A stretch of DNA of 64,000 bases, from positions 1-64,000 of the forward strand of contig CAILHX010000051.1 in assembly GCA_903834185.1 (NCBI GenBank), written 5' to 3'. Source of the DNA: an uncultured Methylophilaceae bacterium (GTDB taxonomy: Bacteria > Pseudomonadota > Gammaproteobacteria > Burkholderiales > Methylophilaceae). Positions 7,744 to 17,199 of the stretch are shown here, piece by piece (the stretch's first letter is position 1; each line of letters begins with the position of its first letter). Both the position numbers and the translations under genes were made by a program. The notes under the pieces were generated by a model. It was not told where the DNA came from. It searched no databases and saw only the letters and a program-made list of their open reading frames with translations.

Positions 7744-8361
7744 TTATTGGGAAAGCTTATTCACGATTTCGGCGTAACGCCGAAGCTGCTTCACACCACG
7801 CAAACGCTGTGCCCGAACAATTGATTTCAGGTCGCCCAGCGCATCATCGAAAACGTCGTTAATGATAACATAGTCGAACTCGCTCACATGGCGGATTTCC
7901 TTGTGTGCATTGGCAAGGCGGCGCGCTATCACTTCCGGCGCATCTTGCCCCCGCTTGTTCAACCTGTCATGCAAGGCCTCCGCAGAAGGTGGCAGTATAA
8001 AAATGCTTAGCGCCTGAGGGAATAGACCACGCACCTGAGCTGCGCCCTGCCAATCTATCTCTAACAACAAATCATCACCCTGCTTAAGAATGGACTGTAC
8101 CCAGCTTTGTGAAGTTCCGTAACGGCCGCCGTGCACCTGGGCACTTTCCAGAAACTCGCCATCCTCCAGCATGCGGAGAAACTGGCCTTCATCGACAAAG
8201 TGATAATCCACGCCGTTGACCTCGCCAGGGCGGGGTGCCCGCGTCGTGTAGGAAATGGATAATTTGATGCGAGGATCTGACGCCAGCAACGCCCGTACCA
8301 GTGTAGTTTTACCGGCACCAGAAGGTGCTGTGACAATAAACAGGTTGCCTGTGATTTCCAT
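7744..8361 (-). CDS. gmk: Guanylate kinase
   Basis: Gmk converts GMP and ATP to GDP and ADP. The 205 residues show the P-loop APSGAGKTT near the N-terminus, the GMP-binding segment STTRAPRPGEVNGVDYHF-like region (here SYTTRAPRPGEVNGVDY), and the lid and catalytic Asp/Arg regions (DWQGAAQVR). It starts the minus-strand unit gmk-rpoZ-spoT-ridA-recG, with 33 nt to rpoZ. Its expression together with spoT fits control of guanine nucleotide pools. Confidence 0.94.
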   Translation of the reverse strand: MEITGNLFIVTAPSGAGKTTLVRALLASDPRIKLSISYTTRAPRPGEVNGVDYHFVDEGQFLRMLEDGEFLESAQVHGGRYGTSQSWVQSILKQGDDLLLEIDWQGAAQVRGLFPQALSIFILPPSAEALHDRLNKRGQDAPEVIARRLANAHKEIRHVSEFDYVIINDVFDDALGDLKSIVRAQRLRGVKQLRRYAEIVNKLSQ

Positions 8362-8414
8362 GCAGCTATTCTAAACCCAGATAGTTTATTAGCCCAGATA
8401 ATTCAGTAGGGCTT

Positions 8415-8581
8415 AGTGCTTCTTTTTGCGCGCGGATGTGCCTGATCGCAAACCTTCGCCAGGTGTTGACAACACGCGAAGCGGCGGCCGAAGCCAACCA
8501 AAATGCCGAAGCCAAAATCCAGTGCTTATTTTTTTCTCGCTCGGGGATGCGCCTGATCATAAACTTTCGCCAGGTGTTGAA
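8415..8581 (-). repeat. Duplicated 3' tail of xerC
   Basis: The last codons of xerC (8581-8521) recur in a diverged copy at 8470-8415, about 110 nt further downstream. The intact gene encodes QHLAKVYDQAHPRARKK before its stop. In the same frame after that stop the second copy encodes QHLAKVCDQAHPRAKRS and then reaches its own stop. The 50 nt between copies contain a further short direct repeat of GCCGAAGCCAA. This is a remnant of a tandem duplication or of replacement of the gene end. Confidence 0.7.
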
Positions 8582-9398
8582 AATCCAGATGCGTATAAAC
8601 CTGAGTGGTCGAAATATTCGCATGGCCCAGCATCTCCTGCACAGCCCGCAAATCACCGCTGGATTGCAACACATGTGTAGCAAAACTATGACGTAGCGTA
8701 TGCGGGTGTACATTTCCGGCCACGCCCTGCCGTAGCGCCCAAACTTTGATGCGATATTGCACAGCACGCGGTGTGAGGCGTGTGCCGCGGTTATTCAGAA
8801 AGATAGCTTTTTCATCGGGCTTGACGATTTGCTTACGCATTTCCAGCCATTCGCGTAACGCCGTGATGGCCTTGCTGCCGACAGGGACGATGCGCGTCTT
8901 GTTACCTTTACCTGTTACGGTAACAGTGGCATCGGACATATCAAGTCCTGTTACATCGAGGTTGACCAGTTCCGCCAACCGTAAACCCGAAGAATAGAAC
9001 AATTCGAATATGGCGCGGTCACGCAACGACAACAGATCTTCGCTCTCGATCTCAACCAGCTGCGAGGCCTGATCTGCCGATAAGGCCTGGGGTAAGGTTT
9101 TAGGTGATTTAGGCGCCTTCATCCCTATACACGGATTACTGGCGTATCCATGACGATGAATGAGAAACTGGAAAAATCCCCGCCAACTGGAGAGCATACG
9201 TGCAATACTTTTTCCGCCCAGCCCTTTGCCATGTAATGCCGCTACAAAGCGGCGGATATGGGCGATCTTTAAGGTGTGTAAGTCATTGCTCCCTGCCAAT
9301 TCCTGCAATACCTTGATGTCGCGCGCATAATTCTCACAGGTAAGAGGGCTCAACCCCTTTTCATTAGCCAGATAAGCAAGGTAGGGTTCAAGCAACAT
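8526..9398 (-). CDS. xerC: Tyrosine recombinase XerC
   Basis: XerC works with XerD at dif to resolve chromosome dimers at division. The 290 residues contain the N-terminal SAM-like core-binding domain and the catalytic domain. The catalytic set is complete: Arg in SSGLRLAEL, Lys in the beta-hairpin (GKGNKTRIVP), His-X-X-Arg in HTLRHSFATH, His in LGHANIS and the nucleophile Tyr in TTQVYTHL. It overlaps the DUF484 gene by 11 nt, the usual dapF-DUF484-xerC order. A diverged copy of its 3' end lies downstream (separate entry). Confidence 0.93.
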   Translation of the reverse strand: MLLEPYLAYLANEKGLSPLTCENYARDIKVLQELAGSNDLHTLKIAHIRRFVAALHGKGLGGKSIARMLSSWRGFFQFLIHRHGYASNPCIGMKAPKSPKTLPQALSADQASQLVEIESEDLLSLRDRAIFELFYSSGLRLAELVNLDVTGLDMSDATVTVTGKGNKTRIVPVGSKAITALREWLEMRKQIVKPDEKAIFLNNRGTRLTPRAVQYRIKVWALRQGVAGNVHPHTLRHSFATHVLQSSGDLRAVQEMLGHANISTTQVYTHLDFQHLAKVYDQAHPRARKK

Positions 9399-10047
9399 AG
9401 CGCTTGAGCGCCGAACTCACTAATTCACCGATGCGTTTCAAAAACATGGTGCCCATTTCAGGATAAAAGCGTTGCGCATCCTCACTCGCCAGTGCCAACA
9501 CGCCGAAACTGCGTTCACTACGCAAGGCGATCAACGCGAAGGACTTGAGTGTGGAATTGGTTTCCCCGAACCATGTGCCTATATCCAGTGCAGGCTTATG
9601 GCCGCAATATGGGATCGCCAAGCCGTCTACCCAAGCGCGCAGATCGAACTCGACTGCCGCAAACTCAGGGCGACTGCTGATATCCGATGGCGGGTTACCC
9701 CACAAACGCATGGCTACGTGCGGCACCTGAAAATCGTCACGCAAGTTGTTGCTAATTACATCCGCCAGATCGTTGAAATTCCCGGCAACCATCAATGCCA
9801 CAGATAAACGATGGACACGCTCGCTGATCACGTCATTGGTCTCACCAAACTTCACCAATTCTGCCAATTTGTGTTCTATCACGCGCAATTTATCGCGTAG
9901 TGCGGTTTGCTGGCGCTCCATCAGAGAAATGGCGGCTCCCCCGTGCTGATCCGGCAACACGATCTCGTCCAGCAACTTGAGGTTACGCTCGAAAAATTGC
10001 GGGTCAGCACGCAAAAACTGCGCTACTTGATTGTCATCCAATTCCAT
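9388..10047 (-). CDS. DUF484 family protein (GAF-like)
   Basis: The 219-residue protein has the family's N-terminal acidic segment (DDNQVAQFLRADPQFFERN), a helical linker around the ...LMERQQTALRDKLRVIEHKL region, and a GAF-like C-terminal domain. Its role is unknown; it is regularly encoded between dapF and xerC in proteobacteria. Here it overlaps xerC by 11 nt and follows dapF by 36 nt, so the three genes probably form one transcript. Confidence 0.85.
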   Translation of the reverse strand: MELDDNQVAQFLRADPQFFERNLKLLDEIVLPDQHGGAAISLMERQQTALRDKLRVIEHKLAELVKFGETNDVISERVHRLSVALMVAGNFNDLADVISNNLRDDFQVPHVAMRLWGNPPSDISSRPEFAAVEFDLRAWVDGLAIPYCGHKPALDIGTWFGETNSTLKSFALIALRSERSFGVLALASEDAQRFYPEMGTMFLKRIGELVSSALKRYVA

Positions 10048-10083
10048 CGTTGACTCCTAATGAAGTTCCTAAATATCAGGCAA

Positions 10084-10914
10084 TTAAATACTAATTTCAC
10101 CCTCAAACACTGTCAGCGCCGGGCCCGTCATTATCACTGGCTCACCAACGCCAGCCCAGGCGATCTGCAACTCGCCGCCGCGTGCAGTCACTGTTACGGG
10201 AGACTCCAGCATGCCACGTTGTATGCCATGTACCACTGCTGCGCAAGCACCCGTGCCGCATGCCAATGTTTCACCGGCACCGCGCTCATAAACCCTCAAC
10301 TTGATATGGTGGCGGTCCACGATCTGCATATAACCTGCATTTACCCGTTGCGGGAACCGGGGATGAGTTTCGATAAGCTTGCCTTGTGTGACCACCGGTG
10401 CCGTGTCTACATCCTTCACCACCTGCACTGCATGAGGATTCCCCATGGAAACCGCGCCGATCTCCAGTTCCTCATCTGCAACATTCAAGACATAAACCTG
10501 CGCCTGTTTTTGTGCCAGAAACGGGATATGTTGCGGCTCAAAACGCGGCAACCCCATATCCACCGACACCATGCCGTCAGCCTCCAGCCTTGGGGTGATC
10601 ACGCCGCACATCGTTTGCACACGGATCATGGTTTTATTGGTGAAACCATGATCGTGTACATAACGCACAAAACAACGCGCACCGTTGCCACACTGCTCCA
10701 CCTCACCACCATCGGCATTGAAAATACGGTAACGAAAATCCGCGTCCTGCAAGGTAGGCTTTTCTACCAGCAACAACTGATCACATCCCACGCCAAAATG
10801 GCGATCTGCCAGTTGTCGCAGTTGCGCGGTGCTGAGGGATAAGTTCTGGGTGAATCCGTCCAGCACCACAAAGTCGTTGCCCAAACCCTGCATTTTTGTA
10901 AACTTGAGCTTCAT
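10084..10914 (-). CDS. dapF: Diaminopimelate epimerase
   Basis: DapF converts LL- to meso-diaminopimelate for lysine and peptidoglycan synthesis. The 276-residue protein carries both catalytic cysteines, in [11 protein letters not shown] and [11 protein letters not shown], and the N-terminal [12 protein letters not shown] motif. It heads the dapF-DUF484-xerC unit and is preceded by an lpxL-type gene whose stop lies four nt upstream. The product feeds MurE in the dcw cluster of this window, which has the meso-DAP type DNPR motif. Confidence 0.95.
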   Translation of the reverse strand: MKLKFTKMQGLGNDFVVLDGFTQNLSLSTAQLRQLADRHFGVGCDQLLLVEKPTLQDADFRYRIFNADGGEVEQCGNGARCFVRYVHDHGFTNKTMIRVQTMCGVITPRLEADGMVSVDMGLPRFEPQHIPFLAQKQAQVYVLNVADEELEIGAVSMGNPHAVQVVKDVDTAPVVTQGKLIETHPRFPQRVNAGYMQIVDRHHIKLRVYERGAGETLACGTGACAAVVHGIQRGMLESPVTVTARGGELQIAWAGVGEPVIMTGPALTVFEGEISI

Positions 10915-10918
10915 GTGA

Positions 10919-11758
10919 CTATTGTAATGGGTTTACCGAAGCGCCACGCGGTGTTTTGTAGCGATTGTAGCCCCAAAGATATTGTTCTGGCCTAGTGCGT
11001 ATCACACGCTCAATCGCCGCATTCAAACCGCTGGAGATATCCTCCGGTTCAATATGAATGATATAACCTTTGCCATGTGGCAAGCGCTCACCAAACGCCA
11101 TCAATACCGTGGCGCCGGTGCTCTGCGCCAGTTTTTTTACCAGAGTCATGGTATAGGCAGGCCTGGCGAAAAATTCTTCCCACTCACCTTCGCCGTTTGC
11201 CGGAACCTGATCCGGCAAGATACCGATGGCTTCGCCCTGTTTTAATGCTTTCAACAAACTACGCACCCCTTGCATATTGGTAGGAGCCAATTGAATGTTT
11301 TTCCTTGATCGACCTGCATCTATGACGGGAGCCAGCCAGGACTTGCGTGGCGGGCGGTACAACACACTCATAGGGTGTCGGGACGCATAATATAAAGCAG
11401 TGATTTCGAAACAGCCCAGGTGCGGCGTGAGGAAGATAATGCCCTTTTTCTTTGCCAGTGCTGCTTCAACATAATGCCAGCCACGACATTCACGCACCCA
11501 TTGCAACACAGTCTCCTGATCTCGAAACCACACGGCAAAGGTTTCAGTGACGCCTTTACCGGCTTCTCCTATACTGGCATGTAGCAATCTTCGGAAATCA
11601 TGCTCATCAACGCTCAAAGCACTACCGCGCAAATTTTCGCTTAGTCGTGCGGCATAGCCAGGTGAAGCCCAATAGGTCAGCCAGCCGGCGATACTCCCAA
11701 CAAGCTGGATGACGGAGAGAGGCAGATGCGCAAACAATCGTAACAAGCGAATCAGCAC
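10919..11758 (-). CDS. lpxL: Lipid A biosynthesis acyltransferase (LpxL/HtrB family)
   Basis: The 279-residue protein has an N-terminal membrane anchor and the acyltransferase HX4E motif as HLGCFE. It also has the ILPDQVP and conserved GY-Y-P-Y-like segments of LpxL/LpxM enzymes, which add secondary acyl chains to Kdo2-lipid IVA at the inner membrane. The exact acyl position (LpxL or LpxM) cannot be told from sequence alone. It diverges from metK, with 69 nt between the start codons. Confidence 0.85.
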   Translation of the reverse strand: MLIRLLRLFAHLPLSVIQLVGSIAGWLTYWASPGYAARLSENLRGSALSVDEHDFRRLLHASIGEAGKGVTETFAVWFRDQETVLQWVRECRGWHYVEAALAKKKGIIFLTPHLGCFEITALYYASRHPMSVLYRPPRKSWLAPVIDAGRSRKNIQLAPTNMQGVRSLLKALKQGEAIGILPDQVPANGEGEWEEFFARPAYTMTLVKKLAQSTGATVLMAFGERLPHGKGYIIHIEPEDISSGLNAAIERVIRTRPEQYLWGYNRYKTPRGASVNPLQ

Positions 11759-11827
11759 GTTTTTCTTTTGTAGGTCATTGAAGTTTGCTATTCTAGCAAG
11801 CCTTGATTAACCCTAGACTATTTCTAC

Positions 11828-12991
11828 ATGAGCGATTATCTATTTACTTCTGAATCAGTTTCCGAAGGGCATCCTGACAAGGTTGCCGACCAAATTTCCG
11901 ATGCCATAGTGGATGCTATCCTGGCACAGGACAAACACTCCCGCATCGCCGCCGAAACCCTTTGCAATACCGGGTTGGTGGTACTTGCCGGTGAAATTAC
12001 CACCACAGCGAATGTGGATTACATTCAGGTGGCGCGCGATACCATCAAACGTATCGGTTACGACAATACCGAATACGGCATCGACTATAAAGGTTGTGCG
12101 GTATTGGTGGCTTACGACAAGCAGTCTCCGGACATCGCCCAGGGCGTTAATAAAGCTTATGACGACACGCTGGATCAGGGTGCAGGCGATCAGGGTTTGA
12201 TGTTTGGCTATGCCTGTGATGAAACACCAGTGCTGATGCCGCTTCCCATCTATCTCGCACACAGACTGGTAGAACGCCAATCACAATTGCGTAAGGATGG
12301 CCGTCTGAAGTGGCTGCGTCCCGACGCAAAATCACAAGTCACCTTGCGTTATGTAGATGGCAAGCCGGTCAGTATAGATACCGTGGTGCTATCCACGCAA
12401 CACGCCCCGGAAATGTCCCTGGAAGCGATACGCGAAGCAGTGATCGAAGAAATCATCAAGCCGATATTGCCGAAAGAACTGATCAAGGGTGAGATCAAGT
12501 ATCTGGTCAACCCCACCGGCCGTTTTGTCGTCGGTGGCCCACAAGGCGATTGTGGCCTGACCGGACGCAAGATCATCGTGGATACCTACGGCGGAGCAGC
12601 GCCGCATGGTGGTGGCGCTTTTTCCGGCAAAGATCCTTCCAAGGTAGACCGCTCTGCCGCCTATGCCGCACGTTATGTCGCGAAAAATATCGTGGCTGCA
12701 GGACTGGCATCCCGTTGCATGGTGCAGATCAGCTATGCCATTGGGGTATCCAAGCCTACCAGCGTGATGGTGGATACTTTTGGCACCGGAAAAATCTCTA
12801 ATGAAAAGCTGACGGAACTGGTATTGTCCAATTTCGACCTGCGTCCAAAAGGCATCGTTCAAATGCTTGATCTATTGCGTCCTATCTACCAAAAAACGGC
12901 AGCTTATGGCCATTTTGGTCGTGATGAGCCTGAGTTTTCCTGGGAAGCTACCGATAAGGTCACGGCTTTGAAGGAGAGCGCAGGCCTCTAG
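11828..12991 (+). CDS. metK: S-adenosylmethionine synthetase
   Basis: MetK makes S-adenosylmethionine from methionine and ATP. The 387 residues have the [12 protein letters not shown] start region, the ATP-binding [12 protein letters not shown] hexapeptide region and the [16 protein letters not shown] phosphate-binding loop. It begins the methyl-cycle block metK - HD-GYP - ahcY - metF. No SAM riboswitch is visible in the short leader. I see no strong Shine-Dalgarno sequence before the ATG. Confidence 0.96.
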   Translation: MSDYLFTSESVSEGHPDKVADQISDAIVDAILAQDKHSRIAAETLCNTGLVVLAGEITTTANVDYIQVARDTIKRIGYDNTEYGIDYKGCAVLVAYDKQSPDIAQGVNKAYDDTLDQGAGDQGLMFGYACDETPVLMPLPIYLAHRLVERQSQLRKDGRLKWLRPDAKSQVTLRYVDGKPVSIDTVVLSTQHAPEMSLEAIREAVIEEIIKPILPKELIKGEIKYLVNPTGRFVVGGPQGDCGLTGRKIIVDTYGGAAPHGGGAFSGKDPSKVDRSAAYAARYVAKNIVAAGLASRCMVQISYAIGVSKPTSVMVDTFGTGKISNEKLTELVLSNFDLRPKGIVQMLDLLRPIYQKTAAYGHFGRDEPEFSWEATDKVTALKESAGL

Positions 12992-13006
12992 CCTGCGTTA
13001 TTGGAG

Positions 13007-14209
13007 ATGCTCAAACGAATAGACGTTAAGCATCTTCGGGTTGGCATGTATTTGCACGAGTTATGCGGCAAGTATATGGATCATCCCTTCTGGCGCAGTA
13101 AATTCATGCTGGAAGATAAGCACGCGATAGACCAGCTGCTTTCCAGCCCCATCAAGGAAGTGGTGATCGACACCGATAAAGGGCTGGACGTAGAAGTTAT
13201 TGAGCCGAGAAAACCTGCGTCTGTACCTGCACCACCTCCACCCAAAAAGGTGGTCGTTCACTCCAGCCTTAAAGAAGAGATGGAGCATGCCGCCAATGTC
13301 TGCAATAAGGCAAAGCATGCCGTCACATCCATGTTTAATGAACTGCGCATGGGAAGTGCTCTGGATGCAAATAACGCTGTACCCGTCGTCGAAGAGATAT
13401 CCAATTCGGTGATGCGCAATCCTGGCGCGCTGATTAGCCTGGCACGCCTTAAAACCAAGGACGATTACACTTATATGCACTCGGTCGCCGTGTGTGCGTT
13501 GATGGTGTCGCTTTCCAAGCAGCTTGGGTTGGATGAAACGACCACGCATAAGGCGGGGATGGCCGGGTTATTGCATGATGCCGGGAAAATGATGATCCCC
13601 ATTGAAATACTTGATAAGCCCGGCAAGCTCACCAATGCTGAATTCAGGATCATTCAAGGTCATCCCATGGCTGGCTACAAGTTATTATCGGAAGGCAAAG
13701 GCGTGGATGAGACTTCTCTGGACGTTGTCAGGCATCACCACGAAAAAATCGATGGGAGCGGTTATCCGGATGGCCTGAAGAATGGCGAGATCAGCCTGTT
13801 TGCCAAGATGAGCGCGGTGTGTGATGTCTATGATGCCATCACCTCCAACCGCCCATACAAAACAGGATGGGACCCGGCAGAGTCATTGAAAAGAATGGCC
13901 GAGTGGAGTAAAGGTCATTTTGACGATCATGTATTTCAGGCATTTGTTAAAAGCATAGGCATCTACCCTATCGGATCGCTGGTGCGTATGCAGTCAGGGC
14001 GTATAGGCGTCGTGGTTGGCCAACACGAAAAATCATTATTGGCTCCCATGGTGCGCGTATTCTTTTCTACCAAGTCCAACTTGCATATTCCACCGGAAAT
14101 GATAGACCTGTCTGCTTCCGGCCTGCATGACAAGATATTGGCTACGGAAGATTCCACCAAATGGAATTTCCCCGATCTCGATGAGCTATGGCAAGGGGCC
14201 GATGTTTAG
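13007..14209 (+). CDS. HD-GYP domain protein with N-terminal DUF3391
   Basis: The 400-residue protein starts with a DUF3391-type domain (about residues 1-65) and a Pro-rich linker. An HD-GYP domain follows, typical of cyclic di-GMP phosphodiesterases. The diagnostic residues are present: HSVAVC, LLHDAGKM, a metal-ligand His in GHPMAGY, and HHHEKIDGSGYPDGL. This domain hydrolyses c-di-GMP in many proteins; activity here is inferred. ATG 13007 fits the family start, although the GGAG directly before it is too close to act as a normal ribosome-binding site and a TTG at 13001 is also possible. It follows metK by 15 nt. Confidence 0.88.
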   Translation: MLKRIDVKHLRVGMYLHELCGKYMDHPFWRSKFMLEDKHAIDQLLSSPIKEVVIDTDKGLDVEVIEPRKPASVPAPPPPKKVVVHSSLKEEMEHAANVCNKAKHAVTSMFNELRMGSALDANNAVPVVEEISNSVMRNPGALISLARLKTKDDYTYMHSVAVCALMVSLSKQLGLDETTTHKAGMAGLLHDAGKMMIPIEILDKPGKLTNAEFRIIQGHPMAGYKLLSEGKGVDETSLDVVRHHHEKIDGSGYPDGLKNGEISLFAKMSAVCDVYDAITSNRPYKTGWDPAESLKRMAEWSKGHFDDHVFQAFVKSIGIYPIGSLVRMQSGRIGVVVGQHEKSLLAPMVRVFFSTKSNLHIPPEMIDLSASGLHDKILATEDSTKWNFPDLDELWQGADV

Positions 14210-14229
14210 CAACACCTCTCTACATTCAG

Positions 14230-14259
14230 TTGGTATAAAACAGGATTTCATCATATAAT
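14230..14259 (+). promoter_or_regulatory. Sigma-70 promoter for the SAH riboswitch-ahcY-metF unit
   Basis: TTGGTA (14230-14235) and a perfect TATAAT (14254-14259) are 18 nt apart. Transcription would start near 14266, immediately before the conserved 5' end of the riboswitch, which makes this placement convincing. Confidence 0.7.
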
Positions 14260-14268
14260 CACCGGTCT

Positions 14269-14346
14269 AACCGAGGAACGTTGCGAGGGGTGTTGTTTAT
14301 TTCATCTCCTAGGCTCGGTTAATTGCAGTTTCAACGACGTTCATTC
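14269..14346 (+). ncRNA. S-adenosylhomocysteine (SAH) riboswitch
   Basis: The sequence has the conserved SAH aptamer blocks in order: ACCGAGGAACGTTGCGAGGG near 14270, then CTAGGCTCGGTT near 14309, then CAACGACGTTCATTC near 14332. GAGG/CTCGG-type pairing closes P1 and the last block supplies the pseudoknot strand. SAH riboswitches turn on SAH hydrolase genes when SAH accumulates. Its position between a TATAAT promoter and ahcY fits exactly. A small hairpin follows (CCCGTG 14353-14358 with CACGGG 14364-14369), possibly part of the expression platform. Confidence 0.9.
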
Positions 14347-14426
14347 GACTAACCCGTGCCGGACACGGGAGCCGGATGAATTCAATACATCCCCTCCCTC
14401 CGGTCACTCCATTCAAGGATTATTTG

Positions 14427-15836
14427 ATGAATACTGTGACTGATATTAAAGATTACGTAATTGCAGACTTGGCTTTGGCCAACTGGGGGCGTAAAGAAAT
14501 CGCCATTGCAGAAACCGAAATGCCGGGGCTGATGGCGATTCGCGAAGAATTCGCACTGACCAAACCACTCAAGGGCGCACGCATCACCGGCTCTTTGCAT
14601 ATGACCATCCAGACCGCAGTGCTGATTGAAACACTGACGGCACTCGGCGCACAGGTAAGGTGGGCTTCCTGCAATATATTCTCTACTCAGGACCATGCTG
14701 CCGCCGCGATTGCAGAAAGCGGTATCCCTGTTTTCGCCGTCAAGGGCGAATCACTGGAAGAATACTGGGATTACACCCATCGCATTTTCGAATGGGCAGA
14801 CGGCGGATTTTCCAACATGATTCTGGATGATGGCGGAGATGCCACATTGTTATTGCATCTCGGTGCCAGAGCGGAAAAGGACATTTCCTTACTTACCAAC
14901 CCCGGCAGTGAAGAAGAGCGTGTACTGTTTGCATCCATCAAAAACAAGCTGGCAACCGACAAAACCTGGTACTCCGTCCGTCTGGCACAAATCAAGGGCG
15001 TAACAGAAGAGACCACCACCGGCGTCCATCGCTTGTACCAGATGCATGAACGTGGCGAACTCAAATTTCCTGGGATCAATGTCAACGACTCTGTGACCAA
15101 GTCCAAGTTCGACAATCTCTACGGCTGCCGTGAATCGCTGGTGGACGGCATCAAGCGCGCCACTGATGTGATGGTGGCAGGCAAGGTTGCTGTAGTGGCA
15201 GGTTATGGGGATGTGGGTAAAGGCTCGGCACAAGCACTACGCGCATTGTCTGCACAAGTATGGGTAACGGAAATAGATCCAATCTGCGCGCTGCAGGCCG
15301 CAATGGAAGGTTATCGCGTGGTGACCATGGAATACGCTGCTGACAAGGCTGATATTTTCGTCACTGCTACTGGTAATTTCCATGTCATCAATCACGACCA
15401 TATGGCCAAGATGAAGAATCAGGCCATCGTTTGCAATATCGGTCACTTTGATAACGAAATTGACGTGGCTTCGATCGAGAAATATCAGTGGGAAGAAATC
15501 AAACCACAAGTCGATCATGTCATTTTCCCCGACGGCAAACGCATCATCCTGCTGGCCAAAGGGCGTCTGGTTAACCTGGGCTGCGGCACCGGCCATCCAA
15601 GCTATGTAATGAGCTCCAGCTTTGCCAATCAGACCATTGCCCAGATCGAGTTGTTTACACGCAACAGTGAATACCCGGTTGGTGTATACACGCTCCCGAA
15701 ACATCTGGACGAAAAGGTAGCACGCCTGCAGCTGAAGAAGCTCAACGCTCAATTATCGGAGCTTACCGACCAGCAAGCCACGTATATCGGCGTCGCCAAG
15801 ACCGGGCCTTACAAACCCGAGCATTATCGTTACTAG
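14427..15836 (+). CDS. ahcY: Adenosylhomocysteinase (SAH hydrolase)
   Basis: AhcY splits S-adenosylhomocysteine to homocysteine and adenosine, which relieves methyltransferase inhibition. The 469 residues have the NAD-binding Rossmann loop [14 protein letters not shown], the substrate region with [12 protein letters not shown], and [10 protein letters not shown] near the active site. I choose ATG 14427 because AAGGAT (14415-14420) lies at proper spacing and [10 protein letters not shown] matches the usual N-terminus. An upstream in-frame ATG at 14376 would add 17 residues. It is controlled by the SAH riboswitch and followed by metF after three nt. Confidence 0.95.
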   Translation: MNTVTDIKDYVIADLALANWGRKEIAIAETEMPGLMAIREEFALTKPLKGARITGSLHMTIQTAVLIETLTALGAQVRWASCNIFSTQDHAAAAIAESGIPVFAVKGESLEEYWDYTHRIFEWADGGFSNMILDDGGDATLLLHLGARAEKDISLLTNPGSEEERVLFASIKNKLATDKTWYSVRLAQIKGVTEETTTGVHRLYQMHERGELKFPGINVNDSVTKSKFDNLYGCRESLVDGIKRATDVMVAGKVAVVAGYGDVGKGSAQALRALSAQVWVTEIDPICALQAAMEGYRVVTMEYAADKADIFVTATGNFHVINHDHMAKMKNQAIVCNIGHFDNEIDVASIEKYQWEEIKPQVDHVIFPDGKRIILLAKGRLVNLGCGTGHPSYVMSSSFANQTIAQIELFTRNSEYPVGVYTLPKHLDEKVARLQLKKLNAQLSELTDQQATYIGVAKTGPYKPEHYRY

Positions 15837-15839
15837 GCA

Positions 15840-16676
15840 ATGAGCGGCGAGAAACGCATTTACAGCTTTGAATTCTTTCCACCCAAAACGGTGGAAGGAA
15901 TAGCCAAGCTGCGCGACGCGCGCAAGCAACTCGCGCAGCTTGATCCAAAGTTTTTTTCGGTGACTTTCGGCGCTGGCGGCTCCACTCGTGACCGCACTCT
16001 GGAGACAGTGCTGGAAATCAAAGCAGATGGGTTGGCGGCGGCACCACATATCTCCTGTATCTCGTCGACGCGTGAAGAAATTCGTGAGGTATTGCTCCAA
16101 TATAAAAATCACGGGTTTCGTCATATCGTCGCGTTACGGGGAGACTTGCCCTCCGGGGAAGCCAGTACCAGTGAGCTGCGCTATGCAGCAGAATTGGTGG
16201 AATTCATACGCGAGGAAACCGGAGACTGGTTTGAAATCGAAGTGGCAGCATATCCCGAGATCCATCCGGAAGCCACATCGGCCAGAGCAGACCTGGCTAA
16301 CTTCAAACGCAAAGTAGATGCCGGAGCAGATGCCGCGATCACGCAGTACTTTTACAATGCCGATGCCTATTTCCGCTTCATGGAAGAATGTGATTCCATG
16401 GGAATCACCATTCCCATCTATCCCGGCATCATGCCCATCTATAATCATGCGCAATTGGCACGCTTTTCTGCCATGTGCGGTGCGGAAATCCCTCGCTGGC
16501 TGACGCTACGCCTGAAGGACTTTGGTGACGATATTGCTTCGGTACGCGCGTTGGGGCTGGATGTGGTTACTGAACTTTGTGACCGGTTGCTCACAGGAGG
16601 TGCTCCGGGCTTGCATTTTTACACGTTGAATCAGGCGGGTGCGGTTTCTACCATCTGGCAACGTTTGGGGATTTAG
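15840..16676 (+). CDS. metF: 5,10-methylenetetrahydrofolate reductase
   Basis: MetF reduces methylene-THF to methyl-THF, the methyl donor for turning homocysteine into methionine. The 278-residue flavoprotein has the N-terminal SFEFFPPKT motif with its catalytic glutamate, the GAGGSTRDRTLE loop, and the ALRGDLPSG flavin/NADH region. It lies three nt after ahcY, so SAH sensed by the riboswitch would also raise MetF. A perfect hairpin follows the gene. Confidence 0.95.
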   Translation: MSGEKRIYSFEFFPPKTVEGIAKLRDARKQLAQLDPKFFSVTFGAGGSTRDRTLETVLEIKADGLAAAPHISCISSTREEIREVLLQYKNHGFRHIVALRGDLPSGEASTSELRYAAELVEFIREETGDWFEIEVAAYPEIHPEATSARADLANFKRKVDAGADAAITQYFYNADAYFRFMEECDSMGITIPIYPGIMPIYNHAQLARFSAMCGAEIPRWLTLRLKDFGDDIASVRALGLDVVTELCDRLLTGGAPGLHFYTLNQAGAVSTIWQRLGI

Positions 16677-16684
16677 TAAATCTT

Positions 16685-16713
16685 TAATAGGGTGCGCTTT
16701 GCGCACCCTATTA
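16685..16713. terminator. Bidirectional terminator between metF and smg
   Basis: A perfect 13-bp stem (TAATAGGGTGCGC with GCGCACCCTATTA) closes around a TTT loop. It sits between the ends of two convergent genes, metF on plus and smg on minus. The T-tail is weak on both strands (TTAC on plus, TTTA-like on minus). Confidence 0.65.
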
Positions 16714-16722
16714 CATCCCATC

Positions 16723-17181
16723 CTAATGGATGGTGGCGTGTCTCTCGCTGATCAGCGCATCTTCCACAAACAGATAATCACGCGCTTTACCGTGATGCCA
16801 CAGTACCATCAACGAGATCCATTTGGCCTGTTCCAGATTGACTTCCAGTTCCGGTAATGCCAGCAAGCGGTCTATCACCACTTCCCGTTCGAGCGGATTG
16901 AGCACCGAAGCCTGCTCCAGAAACATGAGGAAACTACGACTCTCCAGACCAATCTTCTTGCTTTCGTCAGGACTGTAGATTCTATAACCCGCACGGTCGG
17001 TTGCGCTTTCTGTATCAGCCTGGCCTGCCAACGCTTCCAGATCACTGAACCAGATAAAAGCCTTACTGATATCGTCACTGTCGAAACCGGCCGCTGACAA
17101 CTCTCGCGTCAGCGTCTTTTCATCTGCCAAAGTGTCCAGTTCGATATAGTTTTCAAACAGGTATACAAGCAGTTCAAACAT
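16723..17181 (-). CDS. smg: Smg family protein (DUF494)
   Basis: The 152-residue protein matches the Smg/DUF494 family: an acidic N-terminal segment (MFELLVYLFENYIELD) and the C-terminal ...LEQAKWISLMVLWHHGKARDYLFVEDAL-type region. The function is not established, but smg follows dprA (smf) in most beta- and gammaproteobacteria, as it does here after 18 nt. Confidence 0.88.
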   Translation of the reverse strand: MFELLVYLFENYIELDTLADEKTLTRELSAAGFDSDDISKAFIWFSDLEALAGQADTESATDRAGYRIYSPDESKKIGLESRSFLMFLEQASVLNPLEREVVIDRLLALPELEVNLEQAKWISLMVLWHHGKARDYLFVEDALISERHATIH

Positions 17182-17199
17182 GTTTTTCCTATCAGTTGC

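Noticed and set aside
8366-8767. ORF of 133 codons on the minus strand overlapping xerC
   Set aside because: It is out of frame with xerC and covers its 3' end and the duplicated tail. The residue composition is unlike a folded protein and no start signal is visible. It is explained as a shadow of xerC and the repeat.
15237-15752. Antisense ORF opposite ahcY
   Set aside because: It lies wholly inside ahcY on the other strand without start or family signals. The high-GC third positions of ahcY create it.
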